Of a stretch of 64,000 nt of DNA, positions 16,008 through 24,396 are shown piece by piece (positions within the stretch are counted from its first letter, which is position 1; every line of letters begins with the position of its first letter). Source of the stretch: an uncultured bacterium (GTDB lineage Bacteria > Bacillota_I > Bacilli_A > RFN20 > CAG-826); NCBI GenBank assembly GCA_949293255.1, contig CASFCL010000003.1, positions 46,779 through 110,778 of the forward strand, in the 5' to 3' direction. A program made the translations under genes and the position numbers. Under the pieces are notes generated by a model, which was not told the origin of the DNA, ran no database searches, and saw nothing but the letters and a program-made list of their open reading frames with translations.

Positions 16008-17872
16008 AACCTAGTAGCTATTTTAAGACAATTTATAGGTCTGTTTGGAACAATTTAGGCCGTATTATCTCGATTATTTCGATTATTTTAATTGCGATTG
16101 TTTGCTATGCAGGACTAGGAACTTTATCTTCAACAGTTGAAGCATCGTTCAATGTTTTCTTTGTTGATTCAAATTTAAGTGATATCACTATAAAAGCTAC
16201 TTCAGAAAGTGGTTTTTCTACTCAAGATCAAATCACTGAAGATGGGCAATTGATATATAGTGATGTCAATTATTTTAAAAATTCTTGTAGCGTTGAAGAA
16301 GTTGATGCATTTACTTCATTAGAGTTTGAAAATTATGGAGAAAATACAAGATTATATATTTTTAATCCTGATGATATGCAACTTAATAAATTAAAAGTTG
16401 TTGAAGGAAGGATGCCAGAAAATGTTAATGAAGTTGTTGTTGAACAAGCTTCATTGACAATTGCTCCAACTGAATTAAATAGCACAATTCGTATCAATAT
16501 TATGGGAATGTATCCTATTGATGTAACAGTTGTAGGAATTGTTCAAAATCCTTTAATGTTTACTCCTGATGGAGATGTAGATTTAGTAAATCAAGAAACT
16601 TTAGATAAAGTAGTTTATTGTTATCAAGAAACAATTCCTTCTTTAATTTCATCACTGCTTCCAGTCACTGATCTATATGTTCAACTTGTAAAATATAATG
16701 ATAGAATCGACTATTTTAGCAATAGTTATCTTAATGATGTTCAAGAAGCTATCGATGAGTTTGAAGCAGATGGTTACACTGATTTTGCTTATTTAACTTT
16801 AGAAGAAAATAAAGCTTATAACATTCTTTCATCATATATGGAAAAAGTTGATGTAATTGCGCTTGTTGTTCCAATATTTTTCCTTGTTGTTGCAGCATTA
16901 GTTGTTTTAACAACAATGACTAGAATGATTGATGAAGATCGAGCTTCAATTGGATGTTATTCATCTTTAGGGGTATCAAACTTCAAAATTAAGTTTAAAT
17001 ATATGCTAATTTGTGGAGTATTTACTACTTTAGGATGTGTTTTAGGTATGATTTTAGGTTTAACTGTCCTTCCAGCAGTTATTTATCCAGGATTTGAAAC
17101 GATTGTTTTCTTACCTGCAAAAGTTATGTTTGTTGATGTAGTTCCTGGAATAATTGCGTCATTAATAGTTATTGTTTCAGCGATGGCGATTACTTTTTAT
17201 CAAATTAGTATGGAACTTAAAACTGAATCATCTAATTTACTTCTTCCAAAAACTCCTAAAGCTGGTAAAAAGATTTTCCTTGAAAAGATTAAAGTCATTT
17301 GGAGAAGATTACCTTTTAGATATAAATCTTCAATTAGAAACATTATTAGAAATAAAAAACATTTCTGGATGACAGTAATTACAACAGCTGGAGCAACAGC
17401 AATAGTCTTTTTAGGATTATCTTTATATGATGTTGTTTCATTTAATGAATCACCTGCAGTAACCTTTGTTGCTGATACTATAAAACCTATTTGTATTTTA
17501 ATTATTATGTTATCTTTACTTTTAACAATATTTGTTGTTTATAACCTTACGAACATGAATATTGGTGAAAGAACTAGAGAAATAGCAACTTTAGATGTTT
17601 TAGGATATCATGATCGCGAAGTTTGTATGTATATTTATAGAGAAATTGCAATTATGGGAGGAGTAGGAGTAGTACTTGGTATTCCTTGTGGTATTATTGC
17701 TTCTTATGTTTTACTTGGATATTTAGATTTTGGAAGTTTAGCTGATGTCCAATGGTATACCTATATAGCATCTGCATTACTTGTTGTTTCATTTATAGTT
17801 GTAGTTGATTTAATGCTCATAAGAAAAATCTTAAGAGTAGATATGACTACATCATTAAAATCAGTTGATTAA
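16001..17872 (+). CDS. FtsX-like ABC exporter permease
   Basis: Membrane subunit partnering the preceding ATPase. The 623 residues contain about eight hydrophobic segments: one near 18-42, a large external domain (about 45-275), three around 283-306, 330-356 and 378-400, then a second set around 452-472, 494-518, 545-575 and 585-607. This is two FtsX units in one chain. The segments beginning TTMTRMIDEDRASIGCYSSL and NIGERTREIATLDVLG are the typical FtsX coupling motifs. The substrate is unknown. Confidence 0.9.
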   Translation: MVKPSSYFKTIYRSVWNNLGRIISIISIILIAIVCYAGLGTLSSTVEASFNVFFVDSNLSDITIKATSESGFSTQDQITEDGQLIYSDVNYFKNSCSVEEVDAFTSLEFENYGENTRLYIFNPDDMQLNKLKVVEGRMPENVNEVVVEQASLTIAPTELNSTIRINIMGMYPIDVTVVGIVQNPLMFTPDGDVDLVNQETLDKVVYCYQETIPSLISSLLPVTDLYVQLVKYNDRIDYFSNSYLNDVQEAIDEFEADGYTDFAYLTLEENKAYNILSSYMEKVDVIALVVPIFFLVVAALVVLTTMTRMIDEDRASIGCYSSLGVSNFKIKFKYMLICGVFTTLGCVLGMILGLTVLPAVIYPGFETIVFLPAKVMFVDVVPGIIASLIVIVSAMAITFYQISMELKTESSNLLLPKTPKAGKKIFLEKIKVIWRRLPFRYKSSIRNIIRNKKHFWMTVITTAGATAIVFLGLSLYDVVSFNESPAVTFVADTIKPICILIIMLSLLLTIFVVYNLTNMNIGERTREIATLDVLGYHDREVCMYIYREIAIMGGVGVVLGIPCGIIASYVLLGYLDFGSLADVQWYTYIASALLVVSFIVVVDLMLIRKILRVDMTTSLKSVD

Positions 17873-17883
17873 TTTATTAAATA

Positions 17884-18570
17884 TTATTTATCTTTATTAT
17901 CTAAATCTTTATTTTTTCTTTTGAAAAATTTAGCAAATTTTGAATCAGGAAATCCGTTTGTGATCCAACTATAAGCTTTTGGAATTACATATATTAATAT
18001 TTGAAGAACAATAGCAACAAAATAAATATAAGTGATGTTATATTCTCTAAAATATAAGTAGAGCCCAACGGCTAAAGTCCAAATACAAACTGAGAGAAGA
18101 ATATTGATGTATCTATTAATTTTTAAGGTTATTTCAATAATAATTGTTAATAATAAAATAGCAGAAATACACATCAAAATAAGTGGGAAAACACTACTTA
18201 TTTCTGGATTTATAGGAATTAAAGACATGAAAATAGCAACCAAACCAGCTAAAACTAAGAAGACAGTAATACTGATTGTAAGTCTAAAAATAGTAACTTT
18301 TTTTTGAATAATTCTATCGATTTCATCGTTGGTTTCTTTAGTTTCTACAGTTTCTTCTTCATGATGTTCGGTGTATAAATATTCAATTGTTACACCATAA
18401 AATTCAGCAATTTTAAATAACATTTCAGCATCAGGTAAAGAATCACATCTTTCCCGCTTAGAAATTGTTTTATCTGAATATCCAAGTTTATCTGCAACGT
18501 CTTGTTGAGTTAATTTATTTCTTTTTCTTAAAGTCACTAAATTCTTAGCGATAATTTCTCTTACTGTCAT
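17884..18570 (-). CDS. XRE-family regulator with C-terminal membrane domain
   Basis: The N-terminal XRE helix-turn-helix (about 1-65; NKLTQQDVADKLGYSDKTIS) is followed by an acidic linker and then four hydrophobic segments between about 92 and 200, ending in a Lys-rich tail. Such proteins sense a membrane signal or are held at the membrane; no ligand can be named. A TATAAT on the minus strand (18583-18578) lies only seven bases before the ATG with no ribosome site, so the message is probably leaderless. It is convergent with the ABC permease, 11 bases apart. Confidence 0.88.
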   Translation of the reverse strand: MTVREIIAKNLVTLRKRNKLTQQDVADKLGYSDKTISKRERCDSLPDAEMLFKIAEFYGVTIEYLYTEHHEEETVETKETNDEIDRIIQKKVTIFRLTISITVFLVLAGLVAIFMSLIPINPEISSVFPLILMCISAILLLTIIIEITLKINRYINILLSVCIWTLAVGLYLYFREYNITYIYFVAIVLQILIYVIPKAYSWITNGFPDSKFAKFFKRKNKDLDNKDK

Positions 18571-18577
18571 GTTTTTT

Positions 18578-18583
18578 ATTATA
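18578..18583 (-). promoter_or_regulatory. -10 element of the XRE regulator gene
   Basis: Perfect TATAAT on the minus strand, seven bases before the start codon; it predicts transcription beginning at or next to the ATG. Confidence 0.5.
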
Positions 18584-18628
18584 AATAAAGTTTAATAAAA
18601 ATTAAACGAATAATTTAGAGATGCATAA

Positions 18629-18664
18629 TTTTGAGAAAATATTGTATTTTTGCAGGGTTTTTAG
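18629..18664 (-). repeat. Copy of dispersed AAAAACCCTGCAAAA element
   Basis: The exact core is on the minus strand (18648-18662), followed in that direction by ATACAATATTTTCTCAAAA. It lies between the divergent XRE and cysQ genes. A partial second core (ACCCTAATATTTT) sits just beside it. Confidence 0.6.
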
Positions 18665-18760
18665 AAAAAATATTAGGGTTTTGTAATTTTAATTAGCATG
18701 TTTTTATTTAATATTTATATAAAATAAGCTAATATATTTATAGATTTAAGAGGTGTTAAT

Positions 18761-19543
18761 ATGAACTATGAAAAAGAATTGAATGCTGCAATCGAAGCAG
18801 GGCTTAAAGCAAAAGAAGTAATTTTAAATTATTACTACCATGGTTTTCATGTTGAAATAAAAGAAGATGCTTCTCCAGTAACAGAAGCAGATAAAGAAAG
18901 CGATAGGATAATTAGAGAATATTTAGGCTCAAGATTTCCTACTTATGCTTTTTTAACAGAAGAAAGTATTGATGATAAATCTAGACTTCAAAATGATTAT
19001 TGTTGGATTGTTGATCCAGTCGATGGAACAAAGGATTTCGTCATGAAAGATGATGAATTTACAATTAATATTGCTTTAGCTTATAAACATGAAGTTGTTT
19101 TAGGAGTTGTTTTTATTCCAGCAAGAAATGAAATTTATTATGCAACTAAAGATTCAAGAGCTTATAAAATTGATGAAAACGGAAAAACAAAAAAGATTCA
19201 AGTTAATGATAAACTCACTGAACTTACAGTTTTAAAATCAAGATATCATTCTAAAAAAGAAGAGGAAGAAATCTATAAAAAATATGCTTCAAGAATTAAA
19301 AATATTGAAGGTAGAGGAAGTTCATTAAAAGCTTGCTTAATTGCTGAAGGTAAAGCTGAACTTACTTATAGAAAGGGAGATGGAACAAAAGAATGGGATA
19401 CAGCTGCTTTTCAAATTATAGTCGAAGAAGCTGGAGGATTAGTTTTAGATTATAGTGGTAAACCTCTTAAATATAATAGAGAAGATGTCTACAATCATGA
19501 TGGATATGTTGTCATGAATAGAAAAGAAAACTATTTAATTTAA
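18761..19543 (+). CDS. cysQ: 3'(2'),5'-bisphosphate nucleotidase CysQ / inositol-phosphatase family
   Basis: Magnesium-dependent phosphatase, most likely acting on 3'-phosphoadenosine 5'-phosphate. Metal ligands are visible in LTEES (E67, E68) and IVDPVDGTKDF (D85, D88), and the last conserved Asp is in GTKEWDTAAFQ. The KEWD pattern favours CysQ over inositol monophosphatase. The 260 residues are normal. AAGAGGTG precedes the ATG. It is a single gene, convergent with nfu, with which it shares a terminator. Confidence 0.9.
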   Translation: MNYEKELNAAIEAGLKAKEVILNYYYHGFHVEIKEDASPVTEADKESDRIIREYLGSRFPTYAFLTEESIDDKSRLQNDYCWIVDPVDGTKDFVMKDDEFTINIALAYKHEVVLGVVFIPARNEIYYATKDSRAYKIDENGKTKKIQVNDKLTELTVLKSRYHSKKEEEEIYKKYASRIKNIEGRGSSLKACLIAEGKAELTYRKGDGTKEWDTAAFQIIVEEAGGLVLDYSGKPLKYNREDVYNHDGYVVMNRKENYLI

Positions 19544-19562
19544 TAATTAATTATATTTATAT

Positions 19563-19615
19563 AAAAAAATGGAACCTATTAAGATGATTTTACTTAACAG
19601 GTTCCATTTTTCTTA
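19563..19615 (+). terminator. Long bidirectional terminator, one arm inside nfu
   Basis: The left arm (19563-19583) pairs with 19593-19611 over about 19 bases with one mismatch, A-rich before and T-rich after. The right arm is also the last codons of the leftward nfu gene, whose stop codon lies in the loop. Confidence 0.85.
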
Positions 19616-19883
19616 CTTCTTCAAGAGCTTTTTTGACTTCTTCTTTTTGAGAAGCAAGTCTAACAGCGACTACTCCAGGAACTTCTTCCATTAAAATAAC
19701 TTCAACACCTTGTTCAAGATCATCATTTAATAAAGAACATCCTTCACAAGCACCGCTAATATTGACATAAACTATACCATCTTCAAAAGAATCGAAGGTT
19801 ACATCTCCACCTTCTCTTTGCATAAATGGTCTAATCTTATCTAAAGTAGATTTAATTAATTCGATTGTTGCATCATTTTCCAT
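19590..19883 (-). CDS. nfu: Nfu-type Fe-S cluster carrier (NifU C-terminal domain)
   Basis: Small carrier that receives Fe-S clusters and hands them to client enzymes. The 97 residues form one NifU C-terminal domain, with REGGDVTFDSFEDGIVYV and the cluster-binding C46-x2-C49 in GACEGCSLL. It complements the suf genes at the left end. No clear ribosome binding site is seen before the ATG. The C-terminal codons form half of the shared terminator with cysQ. Confidence 0.92.
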   Translation of the reverse strand: MENDATIELIKSTLDKIRPFMQREGGDVTFDSFEDGIVYVNISGACEGCSLLNDDLEQGVEVILMEEVPGVVAVRLASQKEEVKKALEEVRKMEPVK

Positions 19884-20045
19884 AACGATTGAATATTTTA
19901 GTTATTAGTTTAATGAAAAGCAAATAATTTGATAAAAAACTTAATAACATAAATAAATGAAAGTAGGTAAAAATTAAAAACTTATTGTTTTCTCAGGTAA
20001 AATATATCATTCTCAAAACAAGAGAGTGTAGTTTTTAGTATTATG

Positions 20046-20074
20046 TTTTCATTGATTTCAATATCATTTATAAT
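20046..20074 (+). promoter_or_regulatory. Promoter of the DegV gene
   Basis: TTTTCA (20046-20051), 17-base spacer, TATAAT (20069-20074). A ribosome site (GGATGGAG) follows before the ATG at 20103. Nothing else was recognised in the 219-base gap from nfu. Confidence 0.6.
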
Positions 20075-20102
20075 TTGTCTTGGATTGGATGGAGAATAAG
20101 TT

Positions 20103-20972
20103 ATGAAAGTTTGTATTATTGTAGATGATAACTCTGGATTTACACCTGAAGAAGTTAAAAAAGAAGGTATCTCTTGTTTAAAGATGCCTATTGTTATAGA
20201 TGGCGAAGAATTTTTTCAATATATCAATATTGACGAAAAAACATATTTTGAAAAATTAGAAGGTGGTAGCCACATTACAACTTCTCAACCTGCAATTGGC
20301 GAAGTTATGGAACTTTGGAGAAGTTTATTAAAAGAATATGATGAAGTTGTCCATATTCCTATGAGTAGCGGATTATCAAATACCTGTGATACAACAATTG
20401 CTTTAGCTAGAGACAAAGAATTTGCAGACAAAGTTTTTGTTGTTGATAACCATAGAATTAGTATTACTTTAAAACCAGCTGTTAAAGATGCTAAAACTTT
20501 AATTGCTAAGGGAAAATCCGGAAGAGAAATTAAAGAAATTTTAGAAAAAACAGCTTATGATAGCTCAATTTATATTACTTGTAATACTTTAAAATATCTT
20601 AAAAAAGGTGGAAGAATTACTCCAGCTGCTGCTTTAGTTGGTGAAGCTTTACATATTAAACCAGTTATGACCATTAAAGGTGGAAAATTAGATAAATATA
20701 AAAAATCAGTTGGTTTAAATAGTGCTAAAAAAGTTATGATCGAAGCAATTAAAAATGATTTAGAAACAAAATTTAAAGATGTTCCTAGAGAAGATCTTGA
20801 ATTATCATTTGCTTATACAAAAGATAGAGATGTTTGTGAAAAATTTGCTAAAGAAGCCACCAAAATTCTTGGATTTAAATCCTACAAATATTTAAATCCA
20901 TTATCATTTAGTTTATCTACACATATTGGTCCTGGAGTTTTAGCAATCGCACTTACAAAATTAATTAAATAA
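20103..20972 (+). CDS. DegV family fatty-acid-binding protein
   Basis: Fatty-acid carrier of the FakB/DegV fold, which presents fatty acids to a FakA kinase or a related partner. Hallmarks: VDDNSGF at the N-terminus, TTSQPAIGE (about 59-67), SSGLSNT (about 88-94), and the C-terminal HIGPGVLAIAL. The 289 residues are typical. Many DegV proteins have no proven partner, so the exact lipid and pathway are not known. It stands alone with its own promoter and terminator. Confidence 0.92.
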   Translation: MKVCIIVDDNSGFTPEEVKKEGISCLKMPIVIDGEEFFQYINIDEKTYFEKLEGGSHITTSQPAIGEVMELWRSLLKEYDEVVHIPMSSGLSNTCDTTIALARDKEFADKVFVVDNHRISITLKPAVKDAKTLIAKGKSGREIKEILEKTAYDSSIYITCNTLKYLKKGGRITPAAALVGEALHIKPVMTIKGGKLDKYKKSVGLNSAKKVMIEAIKNDLETKFKDVPREDLELSFAYTKDRDVCEKFAKEATKILGFKSYKYLNPLSFSLSTHIGPGVLAIALTKLIK

Positions 20973-21000
20973 ATAATTAAAAAAGCACATCAAAAATTAA

Positions 21001-21030
21001 AAATAGATGGGAAAACATCTATTTTTTTAT
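21001..21030 (+). terminator. Terminator after the DegV gene
   Basis: AAATAGATG (21001-21009) pairs with CATCTATTT (21016-21024) and is followed by a T tract. Confidence 0.88.
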
Positions 21031-21040
21031 TAATTGGTAG

Positions 21041-21109
21041 TCTAGGAATAGGGAATTTCAAAGCCTAGAAATAGTGAAATTTTTGGTCTAGAAGTAAGCA
21101 ATTTTATTG
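21041..21109 (+). repeat. Three imperfect 23-base tandem repeats
   Basis: Units start at 21041, 21064 and 21087 with exactly 23-base spacing: TCTAGGAATAGGGAATTTC, CCTAGAAATAGTGAAATTT and TCTAGAAGTAAGCAATTTT. A weaker fourth match begins near 21113. They lie just upstream of the broken ATPase gene and may be regulatory sites or a remnant of the element that brought it. Confidence 0.6.
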
Positions 21110-21141
21110 TAATCTTAGATACTTAATTCTCTAATTTTTGT

Positions 21142-22300
21142 ATGAATAAGACCTATTTTAAAAGATATATCGAAGAAAATATTGCTGAAATGCTACAAAT
21201 ATCTGGGGTTGTTGTAGTTACTGGCCAAAGTTTTGTGGAAAAACAACGACATGCAAACTTTTCGCAAAAAGTATATATTCGCTTGATAATGACGAGAAAA
21301 TTAGATTAGCCCAATCAAGCCCAAATTCAATATTAATTGGTGACAATCCTAGATTAATTGATGAATGGCAATTTATTCCAGATCTTTGAAATTGTGTTAG
21401 ATCGGAAGTTGATCGAAGAGATGAAAAATTTTGACTATTTATTTTTACTGGAAGTTCAATCCCTGTTGAAATGGATAAAATTTATCATTCAGGAGCAGGT
21501 GGTATTGTTAGCTTAAAGATGTCGACACTAACTTTATCTGAAACTAACGAATCAAAAAAATAATTTCTTTAAAAAGATTATTTGAAGGAAAACAAGAATG
21601 TTTTTATATAAATGAAAATTATTTTTTACATGATATGGCGTTTTACATTTGTCGAGGCGGATGGCCATTATCGTTAGAACAAGAAAAGAAAAAAGCATTA
21701 CAAATAACCAGAAATTATTGTTCAATGCTATTTAATTTTGAAAATTCATTTAATAAGAAATTTAGAAATAAAAATTCTGCTATTTTCGAAATGATTTTAA
21801 AAAGTTATGCTAGGAATATTTCTACCGAAGCAAGAAAAAGTACGATGATTAGTGATATTAATAAAAACGACGATAGAAATTTAGATATAAATACTTTTGA
21901 TTCTTATGTGGAAGCATTAAAAGATTTATTTATTATTGATGATCTTGAAGCTTGGAATCCTAATTTAAGAAGCAAAGCAATTATTATTTCTACACCAACT
22001 CGTCACTTTGTAGATACTTCAGTTGCTACATATTGTGGAACTTGGAGTGGAAAAGTTGGACTTAATGATGTAACAATTGTTATAAATAGCGATGGAACCG
22101 CAACTTATGGCGGTATAGCAGCAGATAGCAATTATACTGCTAATGGTAATGTAATTAAATTTACTTATGGAGATGAAAGCTATTCAGTAACAATTACTTA
22201 CAATGAATCTTCAAAGAGCATTACAGTTGTTTGGTATGATGAATGCGAATATATTGAACTCGAAGGAACAATGACCGAATTCACACCAGAAGCAAATTAA
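21142..22300 (+). pseudogene. Broken AAA/DUF4143-type ATPase fused to a lipoprotein-type C-terminal domain
   Basis: Read across frames this is an ATP-binding protein of the AAA_14/DUF4143 family: MNKTYFKRYIEENIAEML, a P-loop FCGKTTT, LIDEWQFIPDL, RSEVDRRDE, FIFTGSS and, in the last open part, ICRGGWPLSLEQEK, EMILKSYARN, DLEAWNPNLRSK and SPTRHFVDTSVAT. Lesions: one base missing in the A run at 21227-21229, TGA at 21387-21389, TGA at 21432-21434, and one base missing in the A run at 21554-21560 giving TAA. From about 22031 the frame leaves the family and continues as GTWSGKVG...DVTIVINSDGTATYGG, a beta-rich module like those ending the nearby lipoproteins. The usual nuclease-like C-terminus is absent, so this is a decayed gene and a chimera. 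The 221-residue open part (21635-22300) may still be translated, but no function is assigned. Confidence 0.85.
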
Positions 22301-22304
22301 TCTT

Positions 22305-22323
22305 CTATAACTATAAGTTATAG
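22305..22323. repeat. Perfect inverted repeat before a terminator
   Basis: CTATAACT and AGTTATAG flank a three-base centre, giving a small perfect hairpin next to the larger one at 22333. Confidence 0.6.
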
Positions 22324-22332
22324 ATACATTAC

Positions 22333-22360
22333 AAAAGAAGTAGCGATAACTACTTCTTTT
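22333..22360 (+). terminator. Terminator after the chimeric pseudogene
   Basis: AAAAGAAGTAG pairs with CTACTTCTTTT around a six-base loop, ending in T residues; symmetric, so it may work on both strands. Confidence 0.85.
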
Positions 22361-22374
22361 CTCGAGTAAAATTC

Positions 22375-22402
22375 TTTTCAAAAAAATAAAGTTATGTATA
22401 AT
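22375..22402 (+). promoter_or_regulatory. Promoter of the M6-like protease gene
   Basis: TTTTCA (22375-22380), 16-base spacer, TATAAT (22397-22402). The ATG is ten bases further on and no ribosome site lies between, predicting a leaderless or near-leaderless mRNA. Confidence 0.6.
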
Positions 22403-22412
22403 TATTCGTGCT

Positions 22413-24233
22413 ATGAAAAAAAGAAGATTATTTATATTTGCATTTAGTTTATTAACACTCGCTCTCACTAGTTGCGATAGATTTTTTTCAAACAACCAAA
22501 CAGATACACCTCCTTCAGGTGAAGTTCCTGGTGAAGAAACCCCTGGAGAAGATAATCCAGGTGAACAAACTCCAGAAGAAAATCCACCAGAAGAAGAAAC
22601 ACCAAATTATGATGAAGACAACTTAAAACGCGAATATTTTCAAGGTGAGTTTTTAACATTAGAAGGTAGTATCTATGAAACAATGGATGGCGTTTTACTT
22701 TATAGAAATGGTACTCGCGTTCAAGAAGGCATCGTTTTAAATGATGTTGGAACATTTACTTTAAGATTAATTAAAACTGGTACTTTTGATTTAACAAGAT
22801 CAATTAAAGTTAATGCTGCTTCACCAAGAGAAGTGGCATTAGAAGATTTCACTTATTATGATTTAAATAAAAATGGTGAAATTAATGTTACTCAATCAAC
22901 AGGAAACCAAAAAATATTAGTAATTCCTGTAGAAATTGAAGGATATAGTTCAAATGCAACTCAAACAAACCTTCAAGCAATTAAAGATGCTTTTATTGGC
23001 GAAGCAAGCAATAATCCATTTGAATCAGTTCAATCTTTCTATCAAAAATCAAGCTATGGAAACTTAAACTTTGATATAACTGTTGCTGATAGCTGGTTTG
23101 ATTGCGGAATGACTGCTAGAGAAATCACAAATTATGGTAGCTCAACAACTGTTGATGGAGTTAGAAACCTTTTAAATTTGGCAGTTGAATGGTATAAAGA
23201 AACTTATAACACCAGTGCAACTGAATTTGATGTTGATAACGATGGTTTAGTAGATACTGTCTGGCTTGTTTATTCAGCTCCAAACGCTCAAAATTCATCA
23301 AGTTTATCTAATGAAATCTTCTGGGCATTCACATATTGGAATTTTGATAATTATGATGATGCAAACATTTTATCTCCTGTTCCTTATGCATTTGCTTGGG
23401 CAAGTTTTGATTTTGTCTATTCAGGATATGGAAGAAATTCAATTGATGCTCATACCTTTATTCATGAAACAGGTCACTTACTTGGTTTAATGGATTATTA
23501 TTCTTATGATTATAATGAATCTCCAGGTGGAGAGATCGATATGATGGATTATAACATCGGTGATCACATGGCTTTAAGTAAGTATTCTTTAGGTTGGGTT
23601 GAACCAACTGTTGTAAGTGAAACTACACAAATTACTTTAAAACCATTCGAGAATAGCGGGGATTTTGTTTTAATTGGTGGAGATAATTTCAAAAATACAG
23701 CATTTGATGAATACTTTACTTTTGAATATATTACTCCAACTGGATTAAATGAAGCTGACTATACAAGTGTATATTCATCAATTGCAGGATACACTGGTCC
23801 AGGTATTAGAGTTTATCATGTTGATAATAGGGCTGCTTATTATAGTAGATATAGCAGTTTAAATCCAACTTATGATACTTCTTTAATGGAAACAAACTAT
23901 GGTGATAATACTGCTTCATACGCACCAACTGTAAATAAAAATCCAGTTTATCAAGCAACTATTATGCCTAAAAATTATTCATCTAGTTATTATTCTTCTT
24001 CTAATCCATTAAGTGCATACTATGTAGGATCTTCTGAAGACACTCTTTTCTTAGAAGGAGATACATTTACTTTCAATTCAACAAGTAAATATACTGACTT
24101 AATGGCTTTTGAAAGTAATAGGTTAAATAAATACTATGATGGTAACAGCAGTAATGATGCTTTAGATTTTAGTGTTGAAGTTGTATCACTTACTAAAGAA
24201 GGAGCAACATTAAATATCACCATTAATCATTAA
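22413..24233 (+). CDS. M6-like (immune inhibitor A family) metalloprotease lipoprotein
   Basis: Predicted surface-anchored zinc protease. Signal peptide with lipobox LTSC (C21), then a Pro/Glu-rich stalk (about 28-65). The catalytic domain contains DVDNDGLVDTVWLVY and the zinc motif HETGHLLGLMD (H351, E352, H355, with D361 as likely third ligand), then the M6-type MMDYNIGDHMALSKYSLGW. The 606 residues include a C-terminal beta-rich part. Bacterial M6 enzymes cut host or dietary proteins. It starts a rightward series of lipoprotein genes but has its own terminator. Confidence 0.9.
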   Translation: MKKRRLFIFAFSLLTLALTSCDRFFSNNQTDTPPSGEVPGEETPGEDNPGEQTPEENPPEEETPNYDEDNLKREYFQGEFLTLEGSIYETMDGVLLYRNGTRVQEGIVLNDVGTFTLRLIKTGTFDLTRSIKVNAASPREVALEDFTYYDLNKNGEINVTQSTGNQKILVIPVEIEGYSSNATQTNLQAIKDAFIGEASNNPFESVQSFYQKSSYGNLNFDITVADSWFDCGMTAREITNYGSSTTVDGVRNLLNLAVEWYKETYNTSATEFDVDNDGLVDTVWLVYSAPNAQNSSSLSNEIFWAFTYWNFDNYDDANILSPVPYAFAWASFDFVYSGYGRNSIDAHTFIHETGHLLGLMDYYSYDYNESPGGEIDMMDYNIGDHMALSKYSLGWVEPTVVSETTQITLKPFENSGDFVLIGGDNFKNTAFDEYFTFEYITPTGLNEADYTSVYSSIAGYTGPGIRVYHVDNRAAYYSRYSSLNPTYDTSLMETNYGDNTASYAPTVNKNPVYQATIMPKNYSSSYYSSSNPLSAYYVGSSEDTLFLEGDTFTFNSTSKYTDLMAFESNRLNKYYDGNSSNDALDFSVEVVSLTKEGATLNITINH

Positions 24234-24263
24234 TTTATACGAGAAAACAATATAAATATTAAT

Positions 24264-24291
24264 ATGGGCTTAAAATTTAAGCCCATTTTTT
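24264..24291 (+). terminator. Terminator after the M6-like protease
   Basis: ATGGGCTTAAA (24264-24274) pairs with TTTAAGCCCAT (24276-24286), followed by T residues. Confidence 0.88.
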
Positions 24292-24396
24292 AATTTAAAT
24301 TAAAGTCCCATATTTTCAAAAATTTTTTTAGGTTTATACTTAATAACTAGATTGTTCTTAAAGAAAATTGAAAAATTCAAAGGGGTTAAACAAACT

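Noticed and set aside
21635..22300. Open frame that could be annotated as an intact 221-residue protein
   Set aside because: Its front half aligns with the middle of a DUF4143-type ATPase whose start lies in broken frames upstream, and its end is a foreign domain; treated as part of a pseudogene.
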